Part shown: in pieces, positions 1 through 8,709 of the stretch
Position numbering within the stretch: position 1 is the stretch's first letter
Layout: the number at the start of each line of letters is the position of its first letter
Origin: CAJCIT01 sp963771305
Lineage (GTDB): Bacteria; Acidobacteriota; Terriglobia; Bryobacterales; Bryobacteraceae
Direction of reading: 5' to 3'
NCBI GenBank assembly: GCA_963771305.1
Contig: CAVYTS010000042.1
Location: forward strand, 183,275 to 247,274
DNA length: 64,000 nt
Position numbers and translations under genes: made by a program
Notes under the pieces: generated by a model
What the model was told of the DNA's origin: nothing
Seen by the model: only the letters and a program-made list of their open reading frames with translations
The model's database searches: none

Positions 1-931
1 GCAAGCCGGCTTTTCCTCCTTAAGAGGGACGATTTTGCTACGGATGCCGATGTCAGCGGCGTCATGAGGGCTCTGGAAGGCGTCCATCAGGGCAGCCTTC
101 GTTCGCTCCGCAGGCTGACGCGCATCAGGCAGCGCGAAATAGCGCTCGCGCACCTGCACTTTGGCTCCCTTCCGTTCGCAGGTGATGCGGATTCGATGAA
201 ACTTGTTGTCCCAGTTGGCCGCAGAAGGATCGTAGTCGATCTCGTAGAAACCGGAGTCGTTGGCGACTACCTCCTTTAGAACGGATCGAATGTCGGTCTT
301 GAAAAAAATCCTGCCGCCGGTCAAAAGAGCCATCTGCGCAAGGTCCAAGCCTGGATGCGGCTCCTCGGAATGCGGCACGTTGCCCGCAACTTTTGAGCCG
401 CTCGACTTGGATATCCGGCGACTGGCTCATTGCCACCGTTCCTAACCCTCCTAAGTCCACGGCATACACCGGCGGCCGCACGTGCTCCCTTTCAGGATCG
501 ACCGCGGTGCTGAGGTCCCCGCTGTATGAAAGCGGATTGACCGTAACATTGGCTTGCGCCAACGTCATCGCGATGTGCGGCACATAAAGAGCACACTCAA
601 CCCAATCGCCGTTTCACGGCAGGTTGGGATTGTAGACACTTGGAATGCCACCAGTAACCCATACGATGTCTCTTCGGCCCGCTAACGCGGAGAGTGTCCT
701 GGCGAGCACTTCGATCTGGTGGAAGGTCTTCTTCACCTGGTCTTCTCGGCCCATGTGTACCGGCCGCGCTGGAAGTGCGGCATTCATCATCTGATCAAGG
801 GCCTGGGAGATGTCCTTCCGCTGGCTGGTATCGGCAGCAGCGTTAGTCTCAGCGGCGTGAACCGGAACCAACTCGCCTACCGATTTCATTCCCTGGTGGA
901 ACGCTCCAACCGGCTCATTCGCTGCCGGCAT
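1..931 (-). pseudogene. VWFA-related acidobacterial protein, broken (partial at window edge)
   Basis: Read from right to left this is the C-terminal part of a VWFA-related protein, a secreted von Willebrand A-like family expanded in Acidobacteriota. The first stretch contains VWVTGGIPSVYNP. A TGA at 614-616 interrupts it, but the same frame then continues with GDWVECALYVPH and NVTVNPLSYSGDL, as expected of the family. An extra base in the four-base run at 391-394 shifts the frame, after which LDLAQMALLTGGRIFF and GFYEIDYDP continue the domain to the left edge. The N-terminal part is missing, because the sequence to the right of about 920-931 belongs to a transposase remnant on the other strand. 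Two lesions plus truncation make it a pseudogene. Its function in intact relatives is unknown. Confidence 0.72.
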
Positions 932-1284
932 CGCTGAGCTATGTGGAGACCCGGCAAGTAACCAACGACTACACGATTCGGTTCGACAACAAGACGTATC
1001 AGATTGCGCGGGCCGACATCCGTGCCGGCTTACGCGGAGCCAACGTGAGGGTGGAAGTTCGTCTCGACGGATCGCTGGCGGTGCGCTTTCGGAGCCACTA
1101 TCTGGCCGTGACCGAGTGTTTGCCGCGGCCCAAAGTTTCGGCTGTGCGCTCGCCTCGCAAACCGGTTACACCACGCACGAAAAGTCAGTGGATGAAGAAC
1201 GTTCATTTGACCAGCGCGAAAAAGGCCGTTCGCTCCGTCATCCCAGAACCTTCTCCGGCGACACCCGCAAAACCAATACGGTAG
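920..1284 (+). pseudogene. C-terminal remnant of an ISNCY-like transposase
   Basis: The plus strand encodes the tail of a DDE integrase-type transposase. It begins near LPASLSYVETRQVTNDY and continues with FDNKTYQIARADIRAGLRG and VEVRLDGSLAVRF, a beta-rich C-terminal domain usual in ISNCY/IS481-like transposases of soil bacteria. The catalytic core is absent, and the fragment starts directly at the point where the minus-strand VWFA gene is cut. It ends at a stop near 1284, after a basic tail with SQWMKN. It is best read as what remains of an element that landed in the VWFA gene and later lost its left part. The family assignment is by remembered similarity only. Confidence 0.6.
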
Positions 1285-1546
1285 GCCCGGCAAGAACGGC
1301 CCGGCCATCGTCGCGTTTACTGTATCCGAAGACCGCTGCTCAGAAGCTTCACCAAAGCAGTCTTATTCGGAAAAACCAAAACCCCCAGAACGGGCAACAT
1401 GGGGTCCGGTTTGACTGGGGGTATGGCGCCGTCTGCTTCGGAGTTAGCCCCGTCACCGCGGTCTTCGGATCTGCTCCAGGGAGCGCGACTTCCCCGAAAC
1501 ATCAGCTTCAACTTAAACCCACTCCCCGAAATCCAACTCCCAAACC

Positions 1547-1588
1547 GGACATTTCTACTTTGCAGAGATTAGGACATTTCTACTTTGC
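1547..1588. repeat. Direct repeat typical of an IS terminus
   Basis: The 17-mer GGACATTTCTACTTTGC occurs at 1547-1563 and again at 1572-1588. Direct repeats of this kind lie inside the ends of many IS21/ISNCY elements, where the transposase binds. Here they lie 260 bp downstream of the transposase remnant, so they probably mark the right end of that element. The stretch 1285-1546 between them holds no convincing gene. Confidence 0.55.
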
Positions 1589-1794
1589 GTTGACAGGATT
1601 AACATTCCGGGAAGGCTGCGCCCGGCCTTGATCGAACCTCCGGTTCCGCTTTCTGTTCCACTTATGCAAAGCGACGGCAACCACAAACCTACGGTTCACT
1701 TGAATGTCCAAGTCGAATTCCTCAGTGTGCCATCAAACCCGCGAGTACTTTCTCAATCCCAGCATCAACGGAGTAGAATTAGAGAGTGAAAACC

Positions 1795-2094
1795 ATGCTG
1801 GCCAAAACGCTGCACGTATATCGCGCCGATGACGGCCAGTGGACCGTCAAGAAAGCGGGATCACCGTCTAGCAGCTTCCCCAACCAAAGTGAGGCCGTGA
1901 GAGCTGCGCGCAGTATTGCGAAGGACCAGCGCGAGGCGCAGGTTGTAATGCACGAGAGCAACGGGCGATTCGTCATGAAGGACGTGCGCGGTCTGCCGAT
2001 AATAAAGAAGCCACCGAAGAAAAGCTCCCTTGGTGCGCTGCGCATATCGAAAGCCATTTCGGACGCCCTACAGAAGCGGCTCGAAACAGTCTGA
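1795..2094 (+). CDS. DUF2188 family small protein
   Basis: A small basic protein of about 99 residues. The N-terminal part, TLHVYRADDGQWTVKKAG followed by a Ser/Ala-rich stretch and EAVRAARSIAKDQREAQVV, matches the DUF2188 pattern (short beta strands around W-x-V-K, then a helix and an HESNGR-like turn). The C-terminal part is Lys/Pro-rich (IKKPPKKSS) and is not part of the domain. I chose the ATG at 1795 because relatives start just before this first strand; a GTG at 1786 in the same frame is also possible. The role of DUF2188 is unknown. The gene ends 3 bp before the GTG of the broken TIR-like gene, so the two were probably co-transcribed. Confidence 0.72.
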   Translation: MLAKTLHVYRADDGQWTVKKAGSPSSSFPNQSEAVRAARSIAKDQREAQVVMHESNGRFVMKDVRGLPIIKKPPKKSSLGALRISKAISDALQKRLETV

Positions 2095-2097
2095 CCT

Positions 2098-2531
2098 GTG
2101 CCGCCCAGGTCCAATGACGTCTTCCTCAACTGCCCCTTCGATCCTGCCTACAAGTCGATCTTTGAAGCGATTATCTTCGCAGTCTACATCTGGGGTTTGT
2201 CGCACGCTGTGCCCTCGAAATCGACGATGCCAGTGAGTATCGACTAGACAAAATACTGGACTTGATTGAGCAGTCCCGATTCGGGATTCATGATATTTCC
2301 TCCGTCGAGATTGACCCAAACACCCAGCTGCCGCGCTTCAATATGCCGATGGAGCTCGGGCTATTCCTCGGATGCAAGCGCTTTGGCCCGCCGCTACAAC
2401 ACAAGAAGGCTTGTCTGATCCTCGACAAAGAGAGATACCGGTACCGCAACTTCATCTCCGACGTTGCTGGTCAGGATATCTTAGCGCCGCATCGCCCTCA
2501 CAAGCCCTGTAAAATCGGCGATTCCTCGTAA
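2098..2531 (+). pseudogene. TIR-like / nucleoside deoxyribosyltransferase-like protein, frameshifted
   Basis: Starting at GTG 2098 the product begins PPRSNDVFLNCPFDP and continues through YKSIFEAIIFAVYIWG. Near 2190-2205 the frame is lost. In another frame it resumes as RCALEIDDASEYRLDKI, then FGIHDISSVEID, LPRFNMPMELGLFLG and YRYRNFISDVAGQD. The whole matches a widespread uncharacterised family with a TIR/deoxyribosyltransferase-like fold that begins VFLNCPFD. One extra T in the short T-run (giving GFVARCALE) would restore the frame. The C-terminus after AGQDI does not look like the family and stops 16 bp before the tRNA-Leu gene, so the 3' end may also be replaced. Function is unknown; a nucleotide-cleaving role is inferred from the fold only. 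Confidence 0.62.
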
Positions 2532-2547
2532 GTTATTGAAAAACATA

Positions 2548-2636
2548 TGGTGCTGGAGGTGGGGGTCGAACCCACATGACCAGTGAAGGTCGCGGGATTT
2601 TGAGTCCCGTGCGTCTGCCAGTTCCGCCACTCCAGC
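2548..2636 (-). tRNA. tRNA-Leu (CAA)
   Basis: Read on the minus strand this is a complete class II tRNA. The acceptor stem GCTGGAG (2630-2636) pairs with CTCCAGC (2552-2558), followed by A and an encoded CCA (2548-2550). The anticodon stem CGGGA/TCCCG encloses the loop CTCAAAA, giving anticodon CAA for leucine. A long variable arm and a TTCGAACC-type T loop (GTTCGACCC) are present. Its 3' end faces the broken TIR-like gene, the usual side for integration of mobile DNA. Confidence 0.95.
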
Positions 2637-2725
2637 TTGGAATGAAAGCAAGCGCGGAAATCGCTTGCCAGCGGGACAAACATTGAGTATATCAGCCGAT
2701 AATCTCCTGCTCCTTCGCGATTCTG

Positions 2726-4753
2726 CTATTGCTGCGACGGGATGAAGCGCACCGCGAGGCCACCGCCAGGGGCCAGATGCACCTTGAGACGGCCTGCACT
2801 GTCGACCACCTTCTTTTGGATGCTGACATTCTTCGGATACTGGGTGGCGTCGTCTGCGTCGGCGTAGATTTCCGCGGTGTATTTCCCCGGGCCGAGAAAG
2901 GTCAAGGCCAGGTCCAGGTCGCGCGGCGTCCAATTCGTCATGCTGCCGAGAAACCATTCCTTTCCGTGACGGCGGGCGATGGTGATGTACTCGGCGGGCT
3001 CGCCGTTGAGAACCCGGGTTTCATCCGAGGACGCCGGCGCGTTCTTGATGAACTCAAATGATGGCTGGTCCTTGTAGGCCTGTGGCGCGTCGGAAACCAT
3101 CTGAAACGGGGCCTGGTAGACGGCGTACATTGCGAGCTGGTGGGCACGCGTTCCCACCACCATGGGGCGTATCGCGCGCGGCGTGAAATCGTCGCGGATT
3201 ACGTTTTCAAAGGCTCCCGGCGTGTAGTCCATGGGGCCGGCGAGCATTCTCGTAAAGGGGAGCGTGAGGTGGCTATCGGGATTATCCCGGCTACCGGCCT
3301 TCGACTGCTCCATGCCGAGTACGGCCTCGTAGCCGAGCACGTTCGGATAGGTCCGCTCGAGACCCGTGGGCTTGGTGGCGCCATGGAAGTCGACCATCAG
3401 GTGATGCTCCGCGGCTTTCTGCGCCACTCGATAGTAAAAGTTGATGCCTCGCTGGTCATCGCGCTCGATGAAGTCGATCTACATGCCGGCGACGCCCCAC
3501 TTCTCGTAGAGCGGGAAGGCTTCCTCCATCTGGGCATCGACGCCCCGGTAGGAGAGCCATATCCAGACTTTGACGCTCTTTGAGGCAGCATATTTGACCA
3601 GTTCCGGAATGTCTACGCTTCCGTTCATTTTGGTGATGTCATTTCCGGCATACCAGCCGGCATCGACCAGCATGTATTCGAAACCCGATTGCGCGGCGAA
3701 ATCGACGTAATACTTCATGGTGGCGGTGGTGTAGGCCGGCTTGCCATCGGGACCAATAGAGCCATTCCACCAATCCCAGGAGGCGCGGCCCGGGTGGATC
3801 CAGGAAGTATCCTGAATGGCAGATTCCGGGTTGAGGCTGGTGATGACGTTGGACTCGACCAGCCGACCGGGCTCAGTGCCGGCGAGAATGACCCGCCAAG
3901 CGGAGTGGTGCGGGAGTGTACCGATGACAGCGAGTTCGGGATCGTCCGAACCGGGGGCGAGCCGTGACTCGAACCAGTGGCCCGTCCAACTGCCGGACGG
4001 GTTGACCAGATACATCGAGCTGTAGTCGCGCAGGTCGGCTTCGGTGATGGCCATCCAGGCCACTCCTGGAACGCGCATCAGTAGCGGCAGGCCAATGAGG
4101 ACACTGCTGGCGACCCCTCCTTGATTGGAGAAGGCACTGATGGGAAGCTTGATGAACTCGCTCTCATACATGGAGCGGTAGTTGGGTAGTTCCAGCGCGT
4201 AGGTGGTGGCGTCCTTGCTGATACGGAACTCAGTGGCCTCCTTCGCGAGACGGAACTCGCGGAGTTGATGCTGGTCGGGGACCACGTAGCGGAAAGCGAC
4301 GGCGTCGTCGTACGCACGCGACTCGATAACGAGCTGGCGCTGGAGGCCTTGATTCTCGGCGACGGAGAGACTCAACGCATTGTAATGATCGCGCACTGTG
4401 CTCGCTTTGCCCGTGACGAGGCGATAGGTCGCGTCTACGCTGGATGGCGTGGCGTTGACGATGCGGACGTCGGTGCCAAGCGGCCTGGCACCTTCCAGAC
4501 CGAGTTGGAGCGCCGAAGGTTCAATGAGCGACTTTCCTTGAACCGTGACCGAATACACCAGCTGCCCGCCGGCCGAGTTCGGCTGCTTATTCTGGCGTGT
4601 TTCGAAAGAGATGACGAGGCTGCCATCGGGCGACTGGAGAATCGCCGGCACTGATTGCGCTACGCCCACGGGTACGCCAACCATGAGGGCCCCGACCACT
4701 AGCAGGAAGTGCGCGGCGTAGCGCAATACGAATGGTACAGGTGAACGAGACAT
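2726..4753 (-). pseudogene. GH97 family glycoside hydrolase with in-frame TAG
   Basis: The frame encodes a protein of about 675 residues of glycoside hydrolase family 97 (SusB-like alpha-glucosidase/alpha-galactosidase, exported). It has a signal peptide after the ATG at 4753 (hydrophobic FLLVVGALMVGVPVGVAQS), an N-terminal beta-sandwich (LQSPDGSLVISFET), a TIM barrel (HPGRASWDWWNGS, YMLVDAGWY, VKVWIWLSYRG) and a C-terminal beta domain. Codon 425, a TAG at 3479-3481, interrupts GVAGM-stop-IDFIERDDQ, where the family has Lys (GxKxDF). The frame is otherwise open on both sides to 2726. A single AAG-to-TAG change explains it. The stop removes the rest of the barrel, so the product is probably inactive unless the base is a sequencing error. 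An ATG at 4822 in the same frame is less likely as start. Confidence 0.78.
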
Positions 4754-4823
4754 CAGTGCCAGCATATCGCTGCCAGCGGGCGTGCTGACAGCTCGCAGAA
4801 CCATCGATGCTGCTGTAACCACC

Positions 4824-5729
4824 TCAGCGCAGGTCGCTGAAGAGAGTCTTCGTGGGTAGGGCGGCGTGCGATTGCAGGGCTGCCTGTTCGGCTACCGTGG
4901 CCTGCTGCATATCGGTGATCTCAGCGGCCGTATGGGCGTCCTCCAATGTGCTCAACTGCTGCTGAAGCTGAACATTTAGATTCGATTGATAGGTGGTTGC
5001 ATCGGCCACCTGGTTTTGGATATCGCCATAAGTAGCCTGCTGGCCGTCGAGATATGTGGTAGCAGTCGCAATGTTGGTGGCGGCGGCAGCGATCGCCGAT
5101 GAGCCGCCATTCGTGAGGGCACCGTAGAGGCCAGTGAGCGACTGGAACGCGCTGGTGGAGGGTCCGCCGCTGTCAAAGATCTGTTGCGCGGTCAACGAGA
5201 CCGCGAAGGTAGAACCGTTGGGGTGTTCGATGGTACGGGTTGCGTTGGAACCCTGATAGGCGCCGACGCCATTGGCCTGGGTCAGATCGACGCCGGCGTA
5301 GGGAGGCGTTTGATCGGAATTGCTGCTGAAGACGTAGCGGCCCTCGACCTGGGTGTTGGTCAAGCCCTGCATCTCCGTGATAATGTCCTTCACCTGGCTC
5401 GCAAGTTGCGAGTCGGTGGTAGAGCCGGTCAGACTGCTGGCGCCCTCGGTGGCGATCTGGCGGGCCCGGTCCATCAAAGAGACAGCGCTGTTGACCGCCC
5501 CTTCTGCCGAGTTGACTTCGGTTGTGACGCGACCGAGGTTGTACTGGAGCTGAGTGTTATGTGCAAGTGCGGCCTTCACCTGAAGCAAGGCCGAGACCTC
5601 GTCAGGATTGTCGGAGACCTGCTGCAGGGCCAAACCGCTAGAGACTTGCTGCCGATCCTTGAGGATGCGGGCTTCAACGTTGGAAAGGCTGGAAAGGAAG
5701 CTTTCGTTGTTGGAGATGATGCTGACCAT
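4824..5729 (-). CDS. flgL: Flagellar hook-associated protein 3 (hook-filament junction)
   Basis: A flagellin-like protein of 301 residues. The N-terminal helix (MVSIISNNESFLSSLSN, then RILKDRQQVSSGLALQ and SDNPDEVSALL) is the conserved D0/D1 domain of FlgL, and the C-terminal helix (LQQQLSTLEDAHTAAEITD) is its partner. The variable middle carries GRYVFSSNSDQTPPY. FlgL joins the hook to the filament and is exported by the flagellar type III apparatus. It is the only intact member of the cluster flgM-flgN-flgK-flgL here. It lies downstream of flgK on the same strand, the usual order, so without flgK its product would have no docking partner. Confidence 0.93.
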   Translation of the reverse strand: MVSIISNNESFLSSLSNVEARILKDRQQVSSGLALQQVSDNPDEVSALLQVKAALAHNTQLQYNLGRVTTEVNSAEGAVNSAVSLMDRARQIATEGASSLTGSTTDSQLASQVKDIITEMQGLTNTQVEGRYVFSSNSDQTPPYAGVDLTQANGVGAYQGSNATRTIEHPNGSTFAVSLTAQQIFDSGGPSTSAFQSLTGLYGALTNGGSSAIAAAATNIATATTYLDGQQATYGDIQNQVADATTYQSNLNVQLQQQLSTLEDAHTAAEITDMQQATVAEQAALQSHAALPTKTLFSDLR

Positions 5730-5808
5730 GGATGTTCCACCTTCCGCGGGGAGCCGGGCTACTGAATGATTCCAATAAGGGTTTGCGTCATGTCATTGAT
5801 GACGGTAA

Positions 5809-7076
5809 TTAGTTAGTTAGTTTGCTGGTCGCTTCATAAGCCTGTTGATACTGAACGAGCCGGGTGGCTTCTTCGTCGAGCGAAACCGAGGAAGCATTGG
5901 AGCGCAGCGTCTGGGCCTGCGCGAGCAAGGCCTGCCCGGTGGTTTCATTGTTGTTTGCGTCGGAAATGTCACGGCCGACGTTGGCGCTCAAGTTGCCGAA
6001 AGCCTGCGTGAAGGTGAATCCGCCGATTGGCGTCGCTCGCGGCGGCGATCTGCTGGGTCGTGATCGCCGAAGAGACGCTCAGCGTCTTGCCAGGCGCGAG
6101 AGCGTTGTAGGCGAACAGGGCTGCACCGGGTTGGCCATTTTGATCGACGCCGGCTGCAAGCTGATTGTTAATGCTATCGGCCACACCTTTGGCGAGCGTG
6201 TCAAGCTGGGTTTGGTAGCCGGGGATCAACGTGTTGCGCGCGTGTAGATCGGCAGCCAGTGAGCCTTGCTTGATCATGGCTGAAACATCGTTGCCATTCA
6301 CGACCTGGATTGTGAGCTGAGCGGGGCTGGCACTGATTTTGAGCTTTATCTGGTCCGTTCCAACAAGCAACGCCTCCTGCCCCCCCCAGGAAGACGTTCA
6401 TGGTTCCGTCGGCCGACTGGACCGTGGTGAAATCGACGTACTTCGAGAGGCTCTCCAGGTTAGTTGTACATCTGCGCATCCAAGCCGGGGTCGGGTGTAC
6501 CGCCCCCATTTTGCCGGCGCTGCACATTAAGGTTCTGGATATTCGAAACGATGGTGTGGATGTCCTGGATGGCATTCGCGGCATCCTGATCGAGATTGGC
6601 TGACGTGCCGACTAAACCCTGGTTCGTGGACTGGAACGCGTTGCTGAGGCCGGTGGCGGCTCCGATGACACTCTGCCCCAATGTTGCGTCGTTCGGCGTT
6701 ACGCTCAGCTGGGAAAACGCTGAGAACAGTGTCTTCAAGCTTCCAGCGATGACGGTTGTGCTTTGCAAATCGAAAACGGGATTGAGAACGGATAGGTTGT
6801 TGTTGAGCGTGGTTGAGAAGGCCAAGGCCGACTGCTGGGATTGAACGTTTTGCTCCGCGTAGAGGTCGCGTGAACTCAATAGGGCGCCAGCGGAGACACC
6901 GCCCGCTTCGCCACCGTCGAGAGAGAACGGTTGGGCGTTGAGAACTAGACTAGCGTCTGACGGACATAGCCGGGAGTACTGGCATTCGTCGTGTCGTTCT
7001 GGACAACCTCCACGGACTTCTCATAGACGCCCGTCGAGTTTGCGGCCGATGTCAGGGAGGTAAGAATGTTTGCCAT
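5809..7076 (-). pseudogene. flgK: Flagellar hook-associated protein 1, four frameshifts
   Basis: The start at 7076 gives ANILTSLTSAANSTGVYEKS and NASTPGYVRQTLV, the conserved FlgK N-terminus. The gene then changes frame near 6948 (a CTAGT duplication), near 6464 (an extra base between two AAC codons), at 6380-6387 (a run of eight Cs on the plus strand where seven would keep the frame) and near 6025. Pieces follow each other in correct family order: SSRDLYAEQNVQSQQS, YVDFTTVQSADGT, LLVGTDQIKLKISAS, QTQLDTLAKGVADSIN, and the C-terminal helix VQYQQAYEATSKL. Four separate single-step indels in about 1.27 kb make a functional product unlikely if the sequence is right. FlgK caps the hook side of the hook-filament junction. 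Confidence 0.85.
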
Positions 7077-7117
7077 ATCAGGTTGTTCTGGCTGCTCTTG
7101 GTCGGGTTACATACAGT

Positions 7118-7715
7118 CTAGCTACGCGGGAAAGGATTCCAAAGGCGCGCACGGCCTCCGGGAGTGTAGGTTTGGACGAGTGCGCCAACCCAGCGGATGC
7201 GGGCCCATTGAACGCGCTTCGCTCCTTCGAGCAGGCGCGAGACACGGCTCAGCTGCTGTTGGAACTGCACCATTTTGACGGGGTATGGCTGCATGTTCAT
7301 TGACTTCGATCGCCGATCCAGGATGCGCCGGACGCGCAGGGCCTGCTGGCCGACCTCTTCCACCAGCAGATTTGCTTCACGAATCGCCTCGGCAGGGATT
7401 CAGCAATAACTCCTCGGTTCGAGCGAGACGCCAGTGAGCCTGATCGAGCGGCCAAAGAAGCGGGTCTACATCTAGCGGAGGTTCCAGGTCGGCCGCCTGG
7501 TTGGAGGCGATGGGCGGGTTAGCCGCCTCTCCTGGCGCGGCGAAGACGCCAGCGAGTCCGACCTCCGGAAAGCTCTGTCCGGATGCTTGTTTGGCGACCA
7601 AGCCCGCGGCCAAGTCATTACCGGCCGGGTGGTCCGGCGGGTTTTGAGCGTCAGATGGCATGCTCTGTAACCTTGACAGCAGGAATTCCAGGAACTGGGT
7701 CAACTGTTTCTTCAC
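7118..7715 (-). pseudogene. FlgN-like chaperone, frameshifted
   Basis: Two minus-strand pieces form one gene of about 200 codons between flgM and flgK, the normal place of the export chaperone FlgN. The upstream piece starts at GTG 7715 (KKQLTQFLEFLLSRLQ) and contains LLWPLDQAHWRLARTEELLL. After an extra C near 7398 the second frame continues REANLLVEEVGQQALRVRR and MQPYPVKMVQFQQQLSRV. A helical C-terminal half and a Pro/Ala-rich linker are visible. The FlgN assignment rests mainly on position and on the helical character; sequence similarity alone would not decide it. An ATG at about 7728 in the neighbouring frame (MEKTP) could be the original start. Confidence 0.5.
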
Positions 7716-7779
7716 GAAGGCGTCTTTTCCATGGAGAAATCGTTTTCACGAGAAGCTCTGTCCTCTGCGGCTGGAACAA

Positions 7780-8041
7780 TCAGTTGGAGCTGAGGGCATC
7801 GTCGATCATTCGTTGGCTGACCTGGAGAGAACGGACCTGCTGAACGAGCGCCGAGAGGGAACTGACGCGTCGCTCCGGCAGCGAGTCCGTTCAGCACCGA
7901 ACTGAGGCGAGAGAGTTGGACGCCATCAGCGTATTCCTCATTCGAGCCACTGGAACGACCGCCCTGTCCCGTCGAATGGGTGGTGGACGGTGTGGCGGAG
8001 GCGGTATAGATGTTCGTCGCGGAATTGGAGTTGATATGCAT
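7780..8041 (-). pseudogene. flgM: FlgM-like anti-sigma-28 factor, frameshifted
   Basis: The start at 8041 gives MHINSNSATNIYTASA followed by a Ser/Gly-rich linker and DGVQLSRLSSVLNGL, the usual entry to the FlgM domain. Near 7885 the frame changes. The second frame reads ERRVSSLSALVQQVRS and VSQRMIDDALSSN before a stop at 7780, which is the sigma-28-binding C-terminal helix pair of FlgM. FlgM holds back the flagellar sigma factor until the hook is complete. The order flgM-flgN-flgK-flgL supports the call. One single-base indel separates the two halves. Confidence 0.7.
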
Positions 8042-8287
8042 AAGATCACCAGCGGAACTGCTGCTTCACTACGCATATCGGTCGAAAGGGTAGCGGGGTT
8101 TAGACGTTGCTGAAAATGGCCAAAGTCCGCTTGCTCAAGGGCGCCGTTCTGTGCTGGCCCGAGAGTGCTCTGAGGCGACTCTCACCCGCTGCATCGAACG
8201 CCACAACGAGTCCATGACGGGCAAATACAAATGGATGCGGAGGTAGCCCAATCCAAGCTTGTATAGTGATCCGGAAGGAGTAGTCTT
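8042..8287. other. Intergenic region between flgM and a small plus-strand gene
   Basis: About 250 bp with no convincing gene. A short plus-strand frame ends at a stop near 8248 with TLTRCIERHNES. I do not recognise it, and it lacks a clear start. A good Shine-Dalgarno sequence (GGAAGGAG) at the right end belongs to the gene starting at 8288. Confidence 0.4.
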
Positions 8288-8614
8288 ATGAACAATCCAG
8301 ACGCTTGCCTTTCGATCGTCGCCTATAAGCCGAAACCCGGGAGAGAAGCGGAATTGTTGGCATTAACCCGCGAACACGTCCCGTACCTCCGCAGTATCGG
8401 TCTTGTCACCGAGCGCCCGCACGTCATTGCCACGGCCAGCGACGGGACGATCGTGGAGGTGTTCGAGTGGGTCGCGGGCGGCATCGAAAAAGCGCACCAT
8501 CACGAAGGTCTGAAAGGGCTTTGGGAGCGATATAACGCGGCATGCGATTACGTGCCGCTAAGAACGCTGGAAGAAGCGGGAATGATGTTCGCCAACTTCA
8601 CGCCGGTTAACTAA
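8288..8614 (+). CDS. Small protein with antibiotic-biosynthesis-monooxygenase-like fold
   Basis: A protein of 108 residues preceded by GGAAGGAG at good spacing. The pattern CLSIVAYKPKPGREAELLAL, then a strand around VIATASDGTIVEVFEW and a helix GLKGLWERYNA, is that of a dimeric alpha/beta barrel (ABM/EthD-like). Such folds bind small aromatic or quinone-like molecules. No catalytic residues can be named. It is a single gene, convergent with groEL, with the groEL terminator between them. The exact function is not known. Confidence 0.6.
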   Translation: MNNPDACLSIVAYKPKPGREAELLALTREHVPYLRSIGLVTERPHVIATASDGTIVEVFEWVAGGIEKAHHHEGLKGLWERYNAACDYVPLRTLEEAGMMFANFTPVN

Positions 8615-8637
8615 AATACTCAGCTTTCAAAAAAAGA

Positions 8638-8669
8638 AGACCCGCATCAGCGTGAGCTGCAGCGGGTCT
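8638..8669 (-). terminator. Intrinsic terminator of groES-groEL
   Basis: The arms AGACCCGC (8638-8645) and GCGGGTCT (8662-8669) pair perfectly, with an inner stem CAGC/GCTG (8648-8651 with 8656-8659) closing a GTGA loop. On the minus strand the hairpin is followed by a T-rich run (8629-8637), so it ends transcription coming from groEL, 40 bp after its stop. Transcription of the plus-strand gene ending at 8614 could also stop here. Confidence 0.85.
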
Positions 8670-8709
8670 GAGAAAAGACTTTTAAGCCGTCGCCGGCGAA
8701 AGGTTTACT

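Noticed and set aside
2481..2957. Minus-strand frame spanning tRNA-Leu
   Set aside because: It runs through a complete tRNA gene and into the GH97 gene in the wrong frame.
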